The translations under genes and the position numbers were made by a program. A stretch of DNA of 21,280 bases from Ruminococcus sp. UBA4321 (GTDB taxonomy: Bacteria; Bacillota; Clostridia; Oscillospirales; Ruminococcaceae): NCBI GenBank assembly GCA_002393815.1, contig DGUB01000044.1, positions 1-21,280 of the forward strand, given 5' to 3'. The notes under the pieces were generated by a model. That model saw only the letters and a program-made list of their open reading frames with translations. It did not search any database and was not told where the DNA came from. This document shows positions 6,787 to 15,060 of this stretch, one piece after another. Position 1 is the stretch's first letter; every line of letters begins with the position of its first letter.

Positions 6787-8985
6787 ATGGCAAGACATAA
6801 CGCAAAACATGAAAAAAGAAAAACATCTTCCGAAATCCGCACGCCGGCAAAATCCCGGAAACCCGTCAAGCCCGAAGAACAGGCACAGTACTGCCGGAAA
6901 ATTCAGACATTCCTGCAAATGACCGCCCGGAAACAGATGAATCAGAAAGAACTGGCGCAGAAATGCCACAGCAAACGCAGTCCGGCGGCGTTTCAGGCGG
7001 CTGTCAGTCAGCTCCTGAAAGAAGGCGTGCTGATTGAAACGCGTCAGAATTATAAGCTTTGCAGTCAGGAAGAAACCTTTCATGCAGAAACTGTCCGGCT
7101 TTCCGGAAATTTCGGCTTTATCCGCGATGAAGCAGGCACGGAACATTTTGTGCCGGGAAAATTCCTGCTCGGCAGTATGACAGGCGATAAAGTGCTTGCA
7201 AAAAGCATTCCTTCCCGGACAGGCTCTCCCGAAGCTGAAATTCTTTCGATTCTGGAAGAAACACCGCAGGCAAGGCTTTCCGGCGTGATTGTCGCGACGG
7301 AGTACGGCTTGTGTTTCCTTTCCGGACTTGCCGGAACACCCCTGCATATTGATTATCATGAGAGTTGCCCTTATAAAATCGGCGATAAAGTTCTTGCCGA
7401 AGTCACTTACAGAGGCTCGCGCCATATGGAGCATATCGTGAAAATTATCCTGAATTTCGGCAGTGCGGACAGTGCGGAAAACTGCATGAAAGCCCGGATT
7501 GCAGAACTGGATATTCCGACAGAATTTACAGAATCCGTTCAGAAAGAGGCATTCAAAGTTTCTGCTGTCGGTGTGACAGAATTTGATATGCAGGGCAGAA
7601 CTGATTTCCGGGATGATGTGATTTTTACCATTGACGGCGCAAAAACCAAAGATATGGACGATGCCGTTTCCGTCCGGAAACTGCCGGACTCCGGAAATTA
7701 TCTTCTTGGCGTGCATATCGCGGATGTTTCGCATTATGTCAGACCGAACAGTCCGCTTGACGGCGAAGCGTTCCGGCGCGGTACCAGTATCTATTATGCT
7801 GACCAGGTGATTCCCATGCTCCCGAAACAGCTCTCGAACGGCATCTGTTCCCTGAATCCCGGCGAAAACCGCCTGACCTTATCGGCAGTGATGGAAATTT
7901 CTCCGCAGGGCGATTTGCTGAAATATGATTTCTATCACTCTGTTATCTGTTCACGCGTCAAGGGCGTTTATGACGAATGCAACCAGATTCTGAATCATAC
8001 GGCAAGTCCGGAAATTCAGGAGAAATATGCAGAAGTTACAGAAACGCTGTTTCTGCTTGATGAACTGACCGAAAAACTTGAACATGTCAGAAAATTAAGA
8101 GGCGCACCCGAACTCGAAAGTACAGAATCCGCCCTGCTTCTGGATGAGAACGGACAGTGCGTCGGACTTGCCCCGGTCAGCCGCGGCAGAAGCGAACGCA
8201 TTATCGAAGCATGTATGCTCTGCGCCAATGAAGCGGCTGCGAAAATCGCCAGAGAAAACCAGTTTCCGCTTGTCTACAGAGTGCATGAAAATCCGGCTCC
8301 TGAACGTATCGCCGCACTGAAAGAATTGCTTTTGAAATTCAATCAGCAGGAATTGCAGCTCAATCCCGAAGAAGTTACTCCTGCCGATATTCAGAAACTT
8401 CTGGATGATTCCAGAGAAGAATCTTATTTTCCGGTTGTGAATGCCCTTACGCTCCGGGCAATGGCGAAAGCCCGATACAGTGAAAAGCCGCTCGGACATT
8501 TCGGGCTTGCACTGGCTGACTATGCACATTTTACCTCTCCTATCAGACGCTATCCGGACTTGACGGTTCACAGAATTCTCAGTGATTTCCTGGATGGTGC
8601 TGATAAAGAATGGCTCATCAAACGCTATCAGAAATTTACCGAAAACGCGGCGCAGCGTTCTTCCGATACCGAAGTCCGCGCTGTTCAGCTTGAACGTGAG
8701 GCAGATGCCTGCTATGCCGCTGAATATATGCAGTCCCATACCGGCGAAATCTTTCACGGCGTGATTACCAGCATTGTCGAATTCGGCATGTATGTCACAC
8801 TCGATAACATGGCAGAAGGGCTTCTTCACATTCACGACCTGCCGAACGGCGAATATGAAACCGAAGAAGGCTGGTATATCAGAAACACCCTCACCGGAAC
8901 GGAATATAAACTCGGTGATGAAATCGAAGTTGTCTGTGCCAGAGCAGATGTCAGCTCCGGTCATATTGATTTGGCATTATCCTGA
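6787..8985 (+). CDS. rnr: Ribonuclease R
   Basis: RNase R is a 3'-5' exoribonuclease that degrades structured RNA in mRNA and rRNA turnover. The 732-residue product has a basic N-terminus, a winged-helix region (about 30-92), two cold-shock-like OB regions (about 95-225), the RNB catalytic domain (about 265-600) and a C-terminal S1 domain (about 653-732). The active-site motif IDGAKTKDMDDA supplies the metal-binding aspartates (about 283, 289, 291 and 292). GTSIYYADQVIPMLP and HFTSPIRRYPDLTVHR are also typical. It ends at the S1 domain, without the basic tail of E. coli RNase R. An in-frame GTG lies 9 nt upstream, but it is only 2 nt from the AGAAAGG box, so the ATG at 6787 is preferred. No smpB follows, unlike many relatives. 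Confidence 0.96.
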   Translation: MARHNAKHEKRKTSSEIRTPAKSRKPVKPEEQAQYCRKIQTFLQMTARKQMNQKELAQKCHSKRSPAAFQAAVSQLLKEGVLIETRQNYKLCSQEETFHAETVRLSGNFGFIRDEAGTEHFVPGKFLLGSMTGDKVLAKSIPSRTGSPEAEILSILEETPQARLSGVIVATEYGLCFLSGLAGTPLHIDYHESCPYKIGDKVLAEVTYRGSRHMEHIVKIILNFGSADSAENCMKARIAELDIPTEFTESVQKEAFKVSAVGVTEFDMQGRTDFRDDVIFTIDGAKTKDMDDAVSVRKLPDSGNYLLGVHIADVSHYVRPNSPLDGEAFRRGTSIYYADQVIPMLPKQLSNGICSLNPGENRLTLSAVMEISPQGDLLKYDFYHSVICSRVKGVYDECNQILNHTASPEIQEKYAEVTETLFLLDELTEKLEHVRKLRGAPELESTESALLLDENGQCVGLAPVSRGRSERIIEACMLCANEAAAKIARENQFPLVYRVHENPAPERIAALKELLLKFNQQELQLNPEEVTPADIQKLLDDSREESYFPVVNALTLRAMAKARYSEKPLGHFGLALADYAHFTSPIRRYPDLTVHRILSDFLDGADKEWLIKRYQKFTENAAQRSSDTEVRAVQLEREADACYAAEYMQSHTGEIFHGVITSIVEFGMYVTLDNMAEGLLHIHDLPNGEYETEEGWYIRNTLTGTEYKLGDEIEVVCARADVSSGHIDLALS

Positions 8986-9002
8986 AAATTCTGTGAAAAT
9001 AC

Positions 9003-9031
9003 TTGCTATTCTTACAGACTTATGCTAAAAT
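9003..9031 (+). promoter_or_regulatory. Promoter for the RING protein operon
   Basis: TTGCTA (9003-9008) and TAAAAT (9026-9031) are 17 nt apart, with TGC before the -10 box. It lies in the 81-nt gap after rnr, which holds no hairpin. The start codon of the next gene is 36 nt downstream of the -10 box. Confidence 0.75.
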
Positions 9032-9066
9032 AGAAACAGAATAAAAATAAGAAAGGAAGATGATTT

Positions 9067-10062
9067 ATGGGAAAATATACCGGCTGTCAGTGCATTATCT
9101 GTCAGAAACTGTTTGAGGATTCTGATGATATTGTTGTCTGCCCGGAATGCGGTACACCGTATCACAGAAGCTGCTATCAGTCCGCCGGAACATGTATCAA
9201 TCAGCCGCTTCATGCCGTCGGCGGAAGCTGGCAGTCCATTCAGAATGAACACCGCCGAAAACTCGGCGGGATTGAATGCACACACTGCGGCTATGTCAAC
9301 CTGCCGGATGCTAGAACCTGTGTTTCCTGCAATCTGCCGCTGGAAATTCCGGAAGAGGAAGAGTCTCCGGACGATTCCGAAGGCTTTACCATCACCACTC
9401 CTGATGGTGAACAGCATTATTTTCAGGCTTCTGACCCCTGCTGCGGCATGTCGCCGGATTACGATATAGAAGGCGAACGGCTGGGTGATGTGGCAAATTT
9501 TGTGCAGACGAATACTTTGTATTATATTCCGCTGTTCCGCCGTTTCAAGGAAACTGACCGGAAATTGTCTTTTAATCTGCCATGTATTCTGTTTCCTTAT
9601 TTTTATTTTGCCAACCGCAAAATGTGGGCGATGGCAATCCTCAGCGGTATTATCTGGGTTATCTGTTCTCTGCCGAATGAATTTCTGAATGCACTGATGC
9701 TTTTCAAAGATACAAGTTATCTGGAAATGCTCCGCACAGCAGGCGAAGACATGCAGGCAGTCGAAAGAATTACGGAATTTCTTACAGCACATCAGCAATT
9801 ATTGGAAGATTTGCAGACACCGCTGTTTTTTGCCGGAATGACATTCCGGATAGGACTTTGTCTGTTCGGGAATTACTTATATTTCCGGTTTGTGCTGAAA
9901 TCCGTCAGAAAAATCAGAGAGATTGCACCCAGTCCGAATATTAAAAAAGCTCTGCTTTCTGCGGAAGGCGGCACAAATTTCTGGAATGTAGTCGGCTGTC
10001 TGGGACTGTACTGCGGTCTGGTATTGCTTGCCTATCTTGGACTGAGAATCGCATTTATATAA
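9067..10062 (+). CDS. Prokaryotic RING-finger / zinc-ribbon membrane protein
   Basis: The 331-residue product starts with a RING-like treble-clef cluster: C9-x2-C12, C25-x2-C28, H33, C36 and possibly C7 and C43. A second zinc-ribbon pair follows (C71-x2-C74 and C85-x2-C88) and then an acidic stretch at 94-106. The C-terminal half has about three hydrophobic segments (about 184-203, 251-277 and 304-331). The segment FPYFYFANRKMW before the first helix recalls small bacterial DUF2628-type membrane proteins. Prokaryotic RING proteins of this kind are known in Firmicutes but their role is largely undefined; ubiquitin ligase activity should not be assumed. AGAAAGGAAG precedes the ATG. It heads an operon with a CPBP protease and an SDR enzyme. 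Confidence 0.85.
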   Translation: MGKYTGCQCIICQKLFEDSDDIVVCPECGTPYHRSCYQSAGTCINQPLHAVGGSWQSIQNEHRRKLGGIECTHCGYVNLPDARTCVSCNLPLEIPEEEESPDDSEGFTITTPDGEQHYFQASDPCCGMSPDYDIEGERLGDVANFVQTNTLYYIPLFRRFKETDRKLSFNLPCILFPYFYFANRKMWAMAILSGIIWVICSLPNEFLNALMLFKDTSYLEMLRTAGEDMQAVERITEFLTAHQQLLEDLQTPLFFAGMTFRIGLCLFGNYLYFRFVLKSVRKIREIAPSPNIKKALLSAEGGTNFWNVVGCLGLYCGLVLLAYLGLRIAFI

Positions 10063-10082
10063 ATCTGGAGGAATAGAAACAT

Positions 10083-11060
10083 ATGAAAATTTATCGGGAT
10101 TATCCGCTGATACGCACTGTCAGAGAACCGGAAACTTTCCGGACACCGAAGAATCTGATTTTACAGCTTCTGATATTTGCTGCTGTTTTCTTTGTGCTGG
10201 AAATTGCCGAAAGTATCGGCATGGTAATCGGTGTGATGCCGCGGCTGATGGGCTGGGCAAGGGAACAGGCTGCCGCCGGCACACTCGATAATGCAGTGAT
10301 GATTGAAAAAATAAATTCTTTATTATTAGACCCGGGAATAACTTATATCATGCTGCTGGCAACAGGAATGGGAACACTTGTGGTTCTGTTCTTCTGCCGC
10401 GTGATTGAAGGCAGAAAATTCCGGACAATGGGATTCTTCAAAGAAAAAGCAGGATTGCAGTATCTCGCCGGACTGGGTATCGGCTTTGTGATGTTCTCCT
10501 GTGTGGTAGGGCTTGCCTATGCATTCGGCGGTCTGCAATTTGAAGGCGGTTTGCAGAAAGTCACGCCTATGCTGTTTGTAATTCTTCTGGGGTACGGTAT
10601 TCAGGGCATGAGCGAGGAAGTCATGTGCCGCGGCTATCTGATGACAACAATCATGAGACATCACAATGTCTGGATTGCAGTCGGCGTGAATGCGCTGTGC
10701 TTCGGAATCATGCACGGCGCAAATGACGGTTTTTCGCTGTTCGCGCTGCTGAACCTGATTCTGTATGCAGTGATGATTTCGCTGTATACGCTCCGGACAA
10801 ATTCGCTGTGGGGGTCGTGTGCCATTCACAGTATCTGGAATTTCGCACAGGGTAACTTTTACGGACTTCCGGTCAGCGGCATTGATTCTGGTGAAAGCGT
10901 GTTCCGGATGTCGCTGACAGGTTCGGACTGGGTTAACGGCGGAAATTTTGGACTGGAAGCCGGACTCCCGACAACTATTGTTATGACAGTGGCTATCTGC
11001 ATTTTATTATTCGTTCCGTTGCCGTTTCTGGACAAGCGTCCCGAAGAACCGGAAGCATGA
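10083..11060 (+). CDS. CPBP-family intramembrane glutamic-type protease
   Basis: The 325-residue multi-pass membrane protein carries all three signatures of the CPBP (CAAX prenyl protease 2 / Rce1-like, ABI) family: EEVMCR (E178, E179, R183), FGIMH (F207, H211) and HSIWN (H249, N253). The catalytic set is therefore intact. Hydrophobic segments lie at about 27-50, 84-105, 126-149, 161-174, 195-212, 217-236 and 290-312. Bacterial members include bacteriocin-immunity and processing proteases, and the substrate here is unknown. GGAGG lies 11 nt before the ATG and the gene begins 20 nt after the RING gene. Its TGA overlaps the next ATG by 4 nt. No bacteriocin precursor was seen nearby. Confidence 0.93.
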   Translation: MKIYRDYPLIRTVREPETFRTPKNLILQLLIFAAVFFVLEIAESIGMVIGVMPRLMGWAREQAAAGTLDNAVMIEKINSLLLDPGITYIMLLATGMGTLVVLFFCRVIEGRKFRTMGFFKEKAGLQYLAGLGIGFVMFSCVVGLAYAFGGLQFEGGLQKVTPMLFVILLGYGIQGMSEEVMCRGYLMTTIMRHHNVWIAVGVNALCFGIMHGANDGFSLFALLNLILYAVMISLYTLRTNSLWGSCAIHSIWNFAQGNFYGLPVSGIDSGESVFRMSLTGSDWVNGGNFGLEAGLPTTIVMTVAICILLFVPLPFLDKRPEEPEA

Positions 11061-11770
11061 AAACGGTACTGATTACAGGCGCAGGCGGCGGCATCGGCTC
11101 CGCGATTGCGAAAAAATTTGCAGAACAGGGATATTTTCCTGTTCTGCATTATCATCACAGCGAGGAAACCCGGCAGCTTGCCGAAACCCTTCACGGAATC
11201 GCTGTGCAGGCGGATTTATCAGAAGTTTCCGAAATCGAAGCCATGATTCAGCAGACGTTACACCATGCCGGACATATCGATGTGCTTGTCAATAACGCCG
11301 GAATCAGCGTTTCCGGACTGCTGACGGATATTTCTCCGGAAACAAGGCAGAAATTATTTTCCGTCAACGTACTGGGCGCGATTGAATGTACCCGTCTGCT
11401 TCTGCCGTCTATGATTCACCGGAAATCCGGCTGTATTCTGAATATCAGTTCCATGTGGGGACAGGTCGGCGCATCCTGTGAAGTCGATTATTCCGCCACG
11501 AAAGCCGCCCTGATTGGCTTTACCAAAGCCCTTGCACAGGAAGTCGGCTACAGTCATATCCGCGTGAACTGTATCGCACCGGGTGTGATACAGACCAGAA
11601 TGCTCGATTGTTATGATTCTGCTACTCTTGCAGACCTTGCCGGAGAAACGCCGCTCGGCAGGCTCGGAACACCGGAAGATATCGCCGAAGCTGCGGCGTT
11701 TCTTTGCAGTGAGCAGGCATCTTTCATCACCGGGCAGGTGCTGGGAGTCAGCGGCGGGTTCGTCATATAA
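11057..11770 (+). CDS. Short-chain dehydrogenase/reductase, probably EF-P 5-aminopentanone reductase (YmfI-like)
   Basis: The 237-residue protein is a classical SDR: cofactor motif TGAGGGIG (7-14), NNAG (79-82), Asn104, catalytic Ser132, Tyr145 and Lys149 (YSATK). It would reduce a ketone with NAD(P)H. The stretch ISSMWGQVGASCEVDYSA is characteristic, as far as can be recalled, of the YmfI group, which reduces the 5-aminopentanone modification on elongation factor P in Bacillus. FabG-type 3-oxoacyl-ACP reductase is the alternative; absence of fatty-acid synthesis genes nearby favours the first. The ATG overlaps the CPBP stop by 4 nt, and a palindromic terminator follows the stop directly. The family assignment is firm and the specific substrate is less so. 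Confidence 0.9.
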   Translation: MKTVLITGAGGGIGSAIAKKFAEQGYFPVLHYHHSEETRQLAETLHGIAVQADLSEVSEIEAMIQQTLHHAGHIDVLVNNAGISVSGLLTDISPETRQKLFSVNVLGAIECTRLLLPSMIHRKSGCILNISSMWGQVGASCEVDYSATKAALIGFTKALAQEVGYSHIRVNCIAPGVIQTRMLDCYDSATLADLAGETPLGRLGTPEDIAEAAAFLCSEQASFITGQVLGVSGGFVI

Positions 11771-11771
11771 G

Positions 11772-11797
11772 AAAAAGCCCTGAAATCAGGGCTTTTT
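11772..11797. terminator. Palindromic bidirectional terminator
   Basis: AAAAAGCCCTGA (11772-11783) and TCAGGGCTTTTT (11786-11797) are perfect complements, so either strand yields a GC-rich hairpin with a T tract. It lies between the stop codons of the convergent SDR gene and the dockerin gene and can serve both. Confidence 0.92.
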
Positions 11798-11800
11798 GAT

Positions 11801-13549
11801 TTATAACAATCCGACAATCTTTTTCATCATGACGAGTGCATCTTCTGCATCCGGCTTGCCGTTGCCGTTGAAGTCAATGCAGGCTATCTGGGAATCTTCC
11901 AGTTTTTCCTTGCCGAGTACTGCCTTGTTGACAATTATGACATCCAGAATATCAAGCTTTCCGCTGCCGTCTGCGTCGCCTGTAAGAACGGGAACATTTT
12001 CGGGAGTTTTTTCAATTCCAAGTACCGGATAACCATTATAAAGCAGACAGGTGACTGTATCAAAGACAGAAACTGTACTCCAGTCGAGGAAGTCATATTC
12101 TGCATAGCCGTATTCTATCCAGTCAATAAACAGAACCCGTTCATCCCATCCGTCAAATTTTTCAAGTCTGATACCTGTACTGAGATGATCGGAATCCGGA
12201 ATATAGGTGACTGTAAATTCAGCTGTTTCAGGATTTTCGAGAATTGACCCTGTTTTCTGGGCGGAATAATTTTCCAGAGGTTCAATGCTGAGTGAGTTTG
12301 TCGCTTTTGTACTGGTAGAAATGAGTTCGGCATTCTGGATAGAAATTACATCACCGACGGCAAGCCCTTCCGGAAGGTATTCTGTTCCGGTCTGCCATGT
12401 TCCGCCTTTTTCGTCCGCCAGAATGCAGCTTTTCGGATTTTCGGCATTATCTGTGCCGATAACTGCATAATCATATACAAAAAGTTCAACACAGTCCGGA
12501 GGTGTCTCCAGCGGGATGACTGCACCGCCCGAATAAACGGCAAATTCAACAACATCACCTGTACTGAACACAACAGAAACATCAGAACCGAAACTGTCTT
12601 CTGCTGAATAATAATATTCTTTTCCGTCCTCATCTGCGAGGGTATAAGTAAAAAAGCGGAAACTAGGCTGAATTGGTCGACCGTCATAGCCCATGCTTTT
12701 CACAGTCATTTTTTTATGTTCCATCAGGTCAGTACAATTGCCGATATTTTGCAGGGTAGTATCTTCGTTCAGCGATAATTCATAAACCGCCTGATAATTT
12801 TCCATTCTTTCAGTCGTGAAGCCGTTGTCGGCAAGAAGAATATCCCCGTAGGAAAGTTTCATATCTGTCTGGAAACGGCATGTTCTATGTAGAGCATTGT
12901 CATGGAAATATTCCAGCATATAATAACCAGATTCCGGATAGGTCTTTGTCACGACAAAGAATTCCTCTGCATTGAAAACCGGCTGTTCCTGTTTTTCCAG
13001 AGGGAGCAGAACCGTATTATCCAGAACGGCAAAAGTATAGCTGTCGCCGACCTGTGCGGTTTGCAGACTGATTCCATAATCTACATTGGTGTAGTCCTGA
13101 TAATAGCTGTAAGTATTTCCTGCGTTATCAATAAGCTGAAATTCTCCGAATTTGATGTCACTGCCCGGAAATTCCGCAGAAGTGACAGTCAGATTTTTCG
13201 TATCGAAGAAATCTTCATAAGTGCCGATTTTCCGGAGATTGGAAGCATTTCCGCCGAGCTGTGCCGGATAGGTTTCCAGAATGGAAAATTCCCCGTCATA
13301 GACAAGCACATCACCGTAAGAAAATGCTTCTGTCGGATAGGTCTGGACAAGGTCACTATAGACATTATCTGCTCCATAGTAGTGAAAATTCAGCATAGTG
13401 GCACTGCCCTTTGTGCCGCTAACGATGAAAAAATTGCCTGCATCATTCGGATTGAAATCCGATTCTGCACTGACCGGAAACGCTGTCAGCAGAGTTCCTA
13501 TACAGCAGAGCGCGGTCAGACCTGCAAAAAGTTTTCTTGTATTTTTCAT
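11801..13549 (-). CDS. Secreted dockerin protein with three repeated modules of unknown function
   Basis: The 582-residue protein has a signal peptide (about 1-28, ending FPVSA/ES) and a C-terminal type I dockerin (about 522-582). Its two calcium loops are visible: D525-A-D527-G-S529-G-x2-D533 and D559-F-N561-G-N563-G-x2-D567. It should be exported and bound by a cohesin on a scaffoldin, none of which lies in the window. The body consists of three diverged copies of one module, about 39-187, 196-349 and 355-515. They share an ELFVVxxT-like opening, a SYGDVLVYD/SYGDILLAD/AVGDVISIQ motif and a closing GDSYTFAV-x8-PLE-type strand. No glycoside hydrolase, esterase or carbohydrate-binding family is recognised. 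GGAGG lies 8 nt before the ATG. A leaderless homologue of the module is encoded at 14988-15581. Confidence 0.92.
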   Translation of the reverse strand: MKNTRKLFAGLTALCCIGTLLTAFPVSAESDFNPNDAGNFFIVSGTKGSATMLNFHYYGADNVYSDLVQTYPTEAFSYGDVLVYDGEFSILETYPAQLGGNASNLRKIGTYEDFFDTKNLTVTSAEFPGSDIKFGEFQLIDNAGNTYSYYQDYTNVDYGISLQTAQVGDSYTFAVLDNTVLLPLEKQEQPVFNAEEFFVVTKTYPESGYYMLEYFHDNALHRTCRFQTDMKLSYGDILLADNGFTTERMENYQAVYELSLNEDTTLQNIGNCTDLMEHKKMTVKSMGYDGRPIQPSFRFFTYTLADEDGKEYYYSAEDSFGSDVSVVFSTGDVVEFAVYSGGAVIPLETPPDCVELFVYDYAVIGTDNAENPKSCILADEKGGTWQTGTEYLPEGLAVGDVISIQNAELISTSTKATNSLSIEPLENYSAQKTGSILENPETAEFTVTYIPDSDHLSTGIRLEKFDGWDERVLFIDWIEYGYAEYDFLDWSTVSVFDTVTCLLYNGYPVLGIEKTPENVPVLTGDADGSGKLDILDVIIVNKAVLGKEKLEDSQIACIDFNGNGKPDAEDALVMMKKIVGLL

Positions 13550-13593
13550 AAAAATTCCTCCTTTAAAGATGATTTTTGTTCCGGATTGTCTTC

Positions 13594-13607
13594 TATTTAT
13601 ATAACAA
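13594..13607 (-). promoter_or_regulatory. Putative extended -10 element of the dockerin gene
   Basis: On the minus strand this reads TTGTTATATAAATA and lies 45 nt upstream of the dockerin ATG. It includes a TG-N-TATATA arrangement similar to an extended -10 box. No convincing -35 box is found 17 nt upstream. The identical 14 bases occur upstream of the homologous gene at 14988-15581, in the same orientation. Confidence 0.5.
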
Positions 13608-13734
13608 ACGAACAGCAGAAATATTGGAAAAAAATTCTCTTGTTCATAAAATATTTACAAATTCGCGTGTATGTCTGCTTTTTTGACATTTTTCACAAAT
13701 TACGAAAAAAATTTTAAAAAAACTGAAAAAACAG

Positions 13735-13763
13735 GTGACAAATCAGCATTTTTGTGTTATAAT
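13735..13763 (+). promoter_or_regulatory. Promoter for the VanY-type carboxypeptidase gene
   Basis: GTGACA (13735-13740) and TATAAT (13758-13763) are 17 nt apart, with TGT before the -10 box. A-tracts at 13704-13734 lie directly upstream of the -35 box and could act as an UP element. The start codon is about 61 nt downstream of the -10 box. Confidence 0.8.
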
Positions 13764-13824
13764 AATAATCAGTATCTGAAAACGTCAGAAGCAGAAAATT
13801 ATCTCATAAGAAAGGATTTTGCCT

Positions 13825-15060
13825 ATGGCACAGAAAGCTGCTAAAAAACGCCGCGACAACGCAAGAACTTCTTTTATGCTGTTGATGCTCAGTGTTGTGC
13901 TGGTGTTCGGATTCGGTCTGATTCTCGGAAAACAGGAACAGGCAATTCAGCAGACCGCGGCTGTTCCGAATACTGTCATTCAGGAAGCCGCTACAGAAAC
14001 TATGACCGAAGAAGAAACTGCTCCGCCTGAAACTGTTCCGGAAACCGTGCCGGAATACCATCAGGCAACTGATTTCTGGAGTGCAGAAAAGCATATCTAC
14101 CTCCGCGCCAATCATCAGAAACAGATTGCAATCGGCACAAAACCCGGATTCAGTATGGAAAATGCTGTCTATGGCGTGAGCGATGAGAATATCGCCGTTG
14201 TGGATGAATTCGGCATGATTACAGGCGTTTCCAGAGGGGAATGTACTGTATCTGTCTACTGCGAAGCAGAAACTTTGAAAATTCCGGTGACTGTCCGGGA
14301 ACTGACCGTTCAGGACGGCTGTACCTATGTAGATGGGATTTTGATTGCCAATAAATCTATCAGTCTTCCGGAAGACTATGACCCCGGTATGCTCCCGGAA
14401 ACTGCCGAAGCATTCAAGGAACTTCAGGCAGCCGCCAAAGAAGAAGGGCTTAATATCTATATAGGCTCTGGCTACAGAAGCTATCAGTATCAGATTAAGG
14501 CTTATAACAGTCTGGTAGAGGCTTACGGGCATGAATATGCCGACCGCATTTCTGCCAAGCCCGGACATTCCGAACATCAGACAGGCTATACGGTAGACTG
14601 TAATACTATCAATGAAGCATTTATCGAAACGCCGGAAGGTCAGTGGCTGGACAAACACTGCCATGAATTCGGATTTATTATCCGCTATCCGGAAGGCAAG
14701 GAAGATATTACAGGCTATGCCTATGAATGCTGGCATATCCGCTATGTAGGCGTTGACGTTGCAACAGAAATCTATGAACAGGGTCTGACTCTGGAAGAAT
14801 ATCTGGATGTCGTGCATATAGAAGATGACATACCCCCGACAGAAGAAGAAACTGCTCCTGCCGAAGATATGCCCTCAGATGACGGCTATGCTGATTTTGA
14901 TACGCCTGTTCCGGAAGAAAATCCGGATTACGCAGAACCGGGTCTGTATGAAGAACCTGTTCAGGAAGAAACGGTGCTTTCACAGTATCAGGAAACCCTT
15001 CCGGCTGTCGTGGAAGATGACGGCATCGAAATCATTGATGCACCGCTGGAAGCTCCGTAA
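13825..15060 (+). CDS. Membrane-anchored VanY-type D-alanyl-D-alanine carboxypeptidase with Big2-like domain
   Basis: The 411-residue protein has a basic cytoplasmic start (MAQKAAKKRR), one membrane helix (about 15-35), a Pro/Glu/Thr linker (about 45-78), a Big2-like Ig domain (about 88-160, with VSDENIAVVDEFGMITGVSRG) and a VanY/M15B peptidase domain (about 165-330). Zinc-site motifs are intact: SGYRSYQYQ, SEHQTGYTVD (H251, D258) and ECWHIRYVG (E301, H304). It should remove terminal D-Ala from peptidoglycan stem peptides outside the membrane. An acidic, proline-rich tail of about 75 residues follows. An in-frame TTG lies 6 nt upstream, but AAGAAAGGA is spaced for the ATG at 13825. No vanR/vanS or vanA-like ligase is near, so a housekeeping wall role is likelier than glycopeptide resistance. 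Confidence 0.92.
   Translation: MAQKAAKKRRDNARTSFMLLMLSVVLVFGFGLILGKQEQAIQQTAAVPNTVIQEAATETMTEEETAPPETVPETVPEYHQATDFWSAEKHIYLRANHQKQIAIGTKPGFSMENAVYGVSDENIAVVDEFGMITGVSRGECTVSVYCEAETLKIPVTVRELTVQDGCTYVDGILIANKSISLPEDYDPGMLPETAEAFKELQAAAKEEGLNIYIGSGYRSYQYQIKAYNSLVEAYGHEYADRISAKPGHSEHQTGYTVDCNTINEAFIETPEGQWLDKHCHEFGFIIRYPEGKEDITGYAYECWHIRYVGVDVATEIYEQGLTLEEYLDVVHIEDDIPPTEEETAPAEDMPSDDGYADFDTPVPEENPDYAEPGLYEEPVQEETVLSQYQETLPAVVEDDGIEIIDAPLEAP

Noticed and set aside
6781..8964. Two long minus-strand open frames (317 and 289 codons) opposite rnr.
   Set aside because: RNase R accounts for the region in full. The antisense frames arise from codon bias that leaves few TTA, CTA and TCA triplets in the sense frame.
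10083..11060. CPBP protease as evidence for a bacteriocin or immunity locus.
   Set aside because: No double-glycine leader peptide, ABC transporter or other bacteriocin gene is found in the window; the operon partners are a RING protein and an SDR enzyme.
12902..13717. Plus-strand frame of 271 codons opposite the dockerin gene.
   Set aside because: The dockerin protein has a signal peptide, ribosome binding site and recognisable C-terminal domain on the other strand, and this frame has none.
13804..14817. Long open frame on the minus strand (337 codons) opposite vanY.
   Set aside because: It lies fully antisense to a gene with intact VanY motifs, starts without a ribosome binding site and has a Phe/Cys/His-rich composition typical of reverse-frame shadows.
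13825..15060. VanY as part of a glycopeptide resistance cluster.
   Set aside because: There is no vanHAX-type ligase, VanR/VanS pair or resolvase nearby; the gene has its own promoter and terminator and a membrane-anchored architecture of the general carboxypeptidase type.
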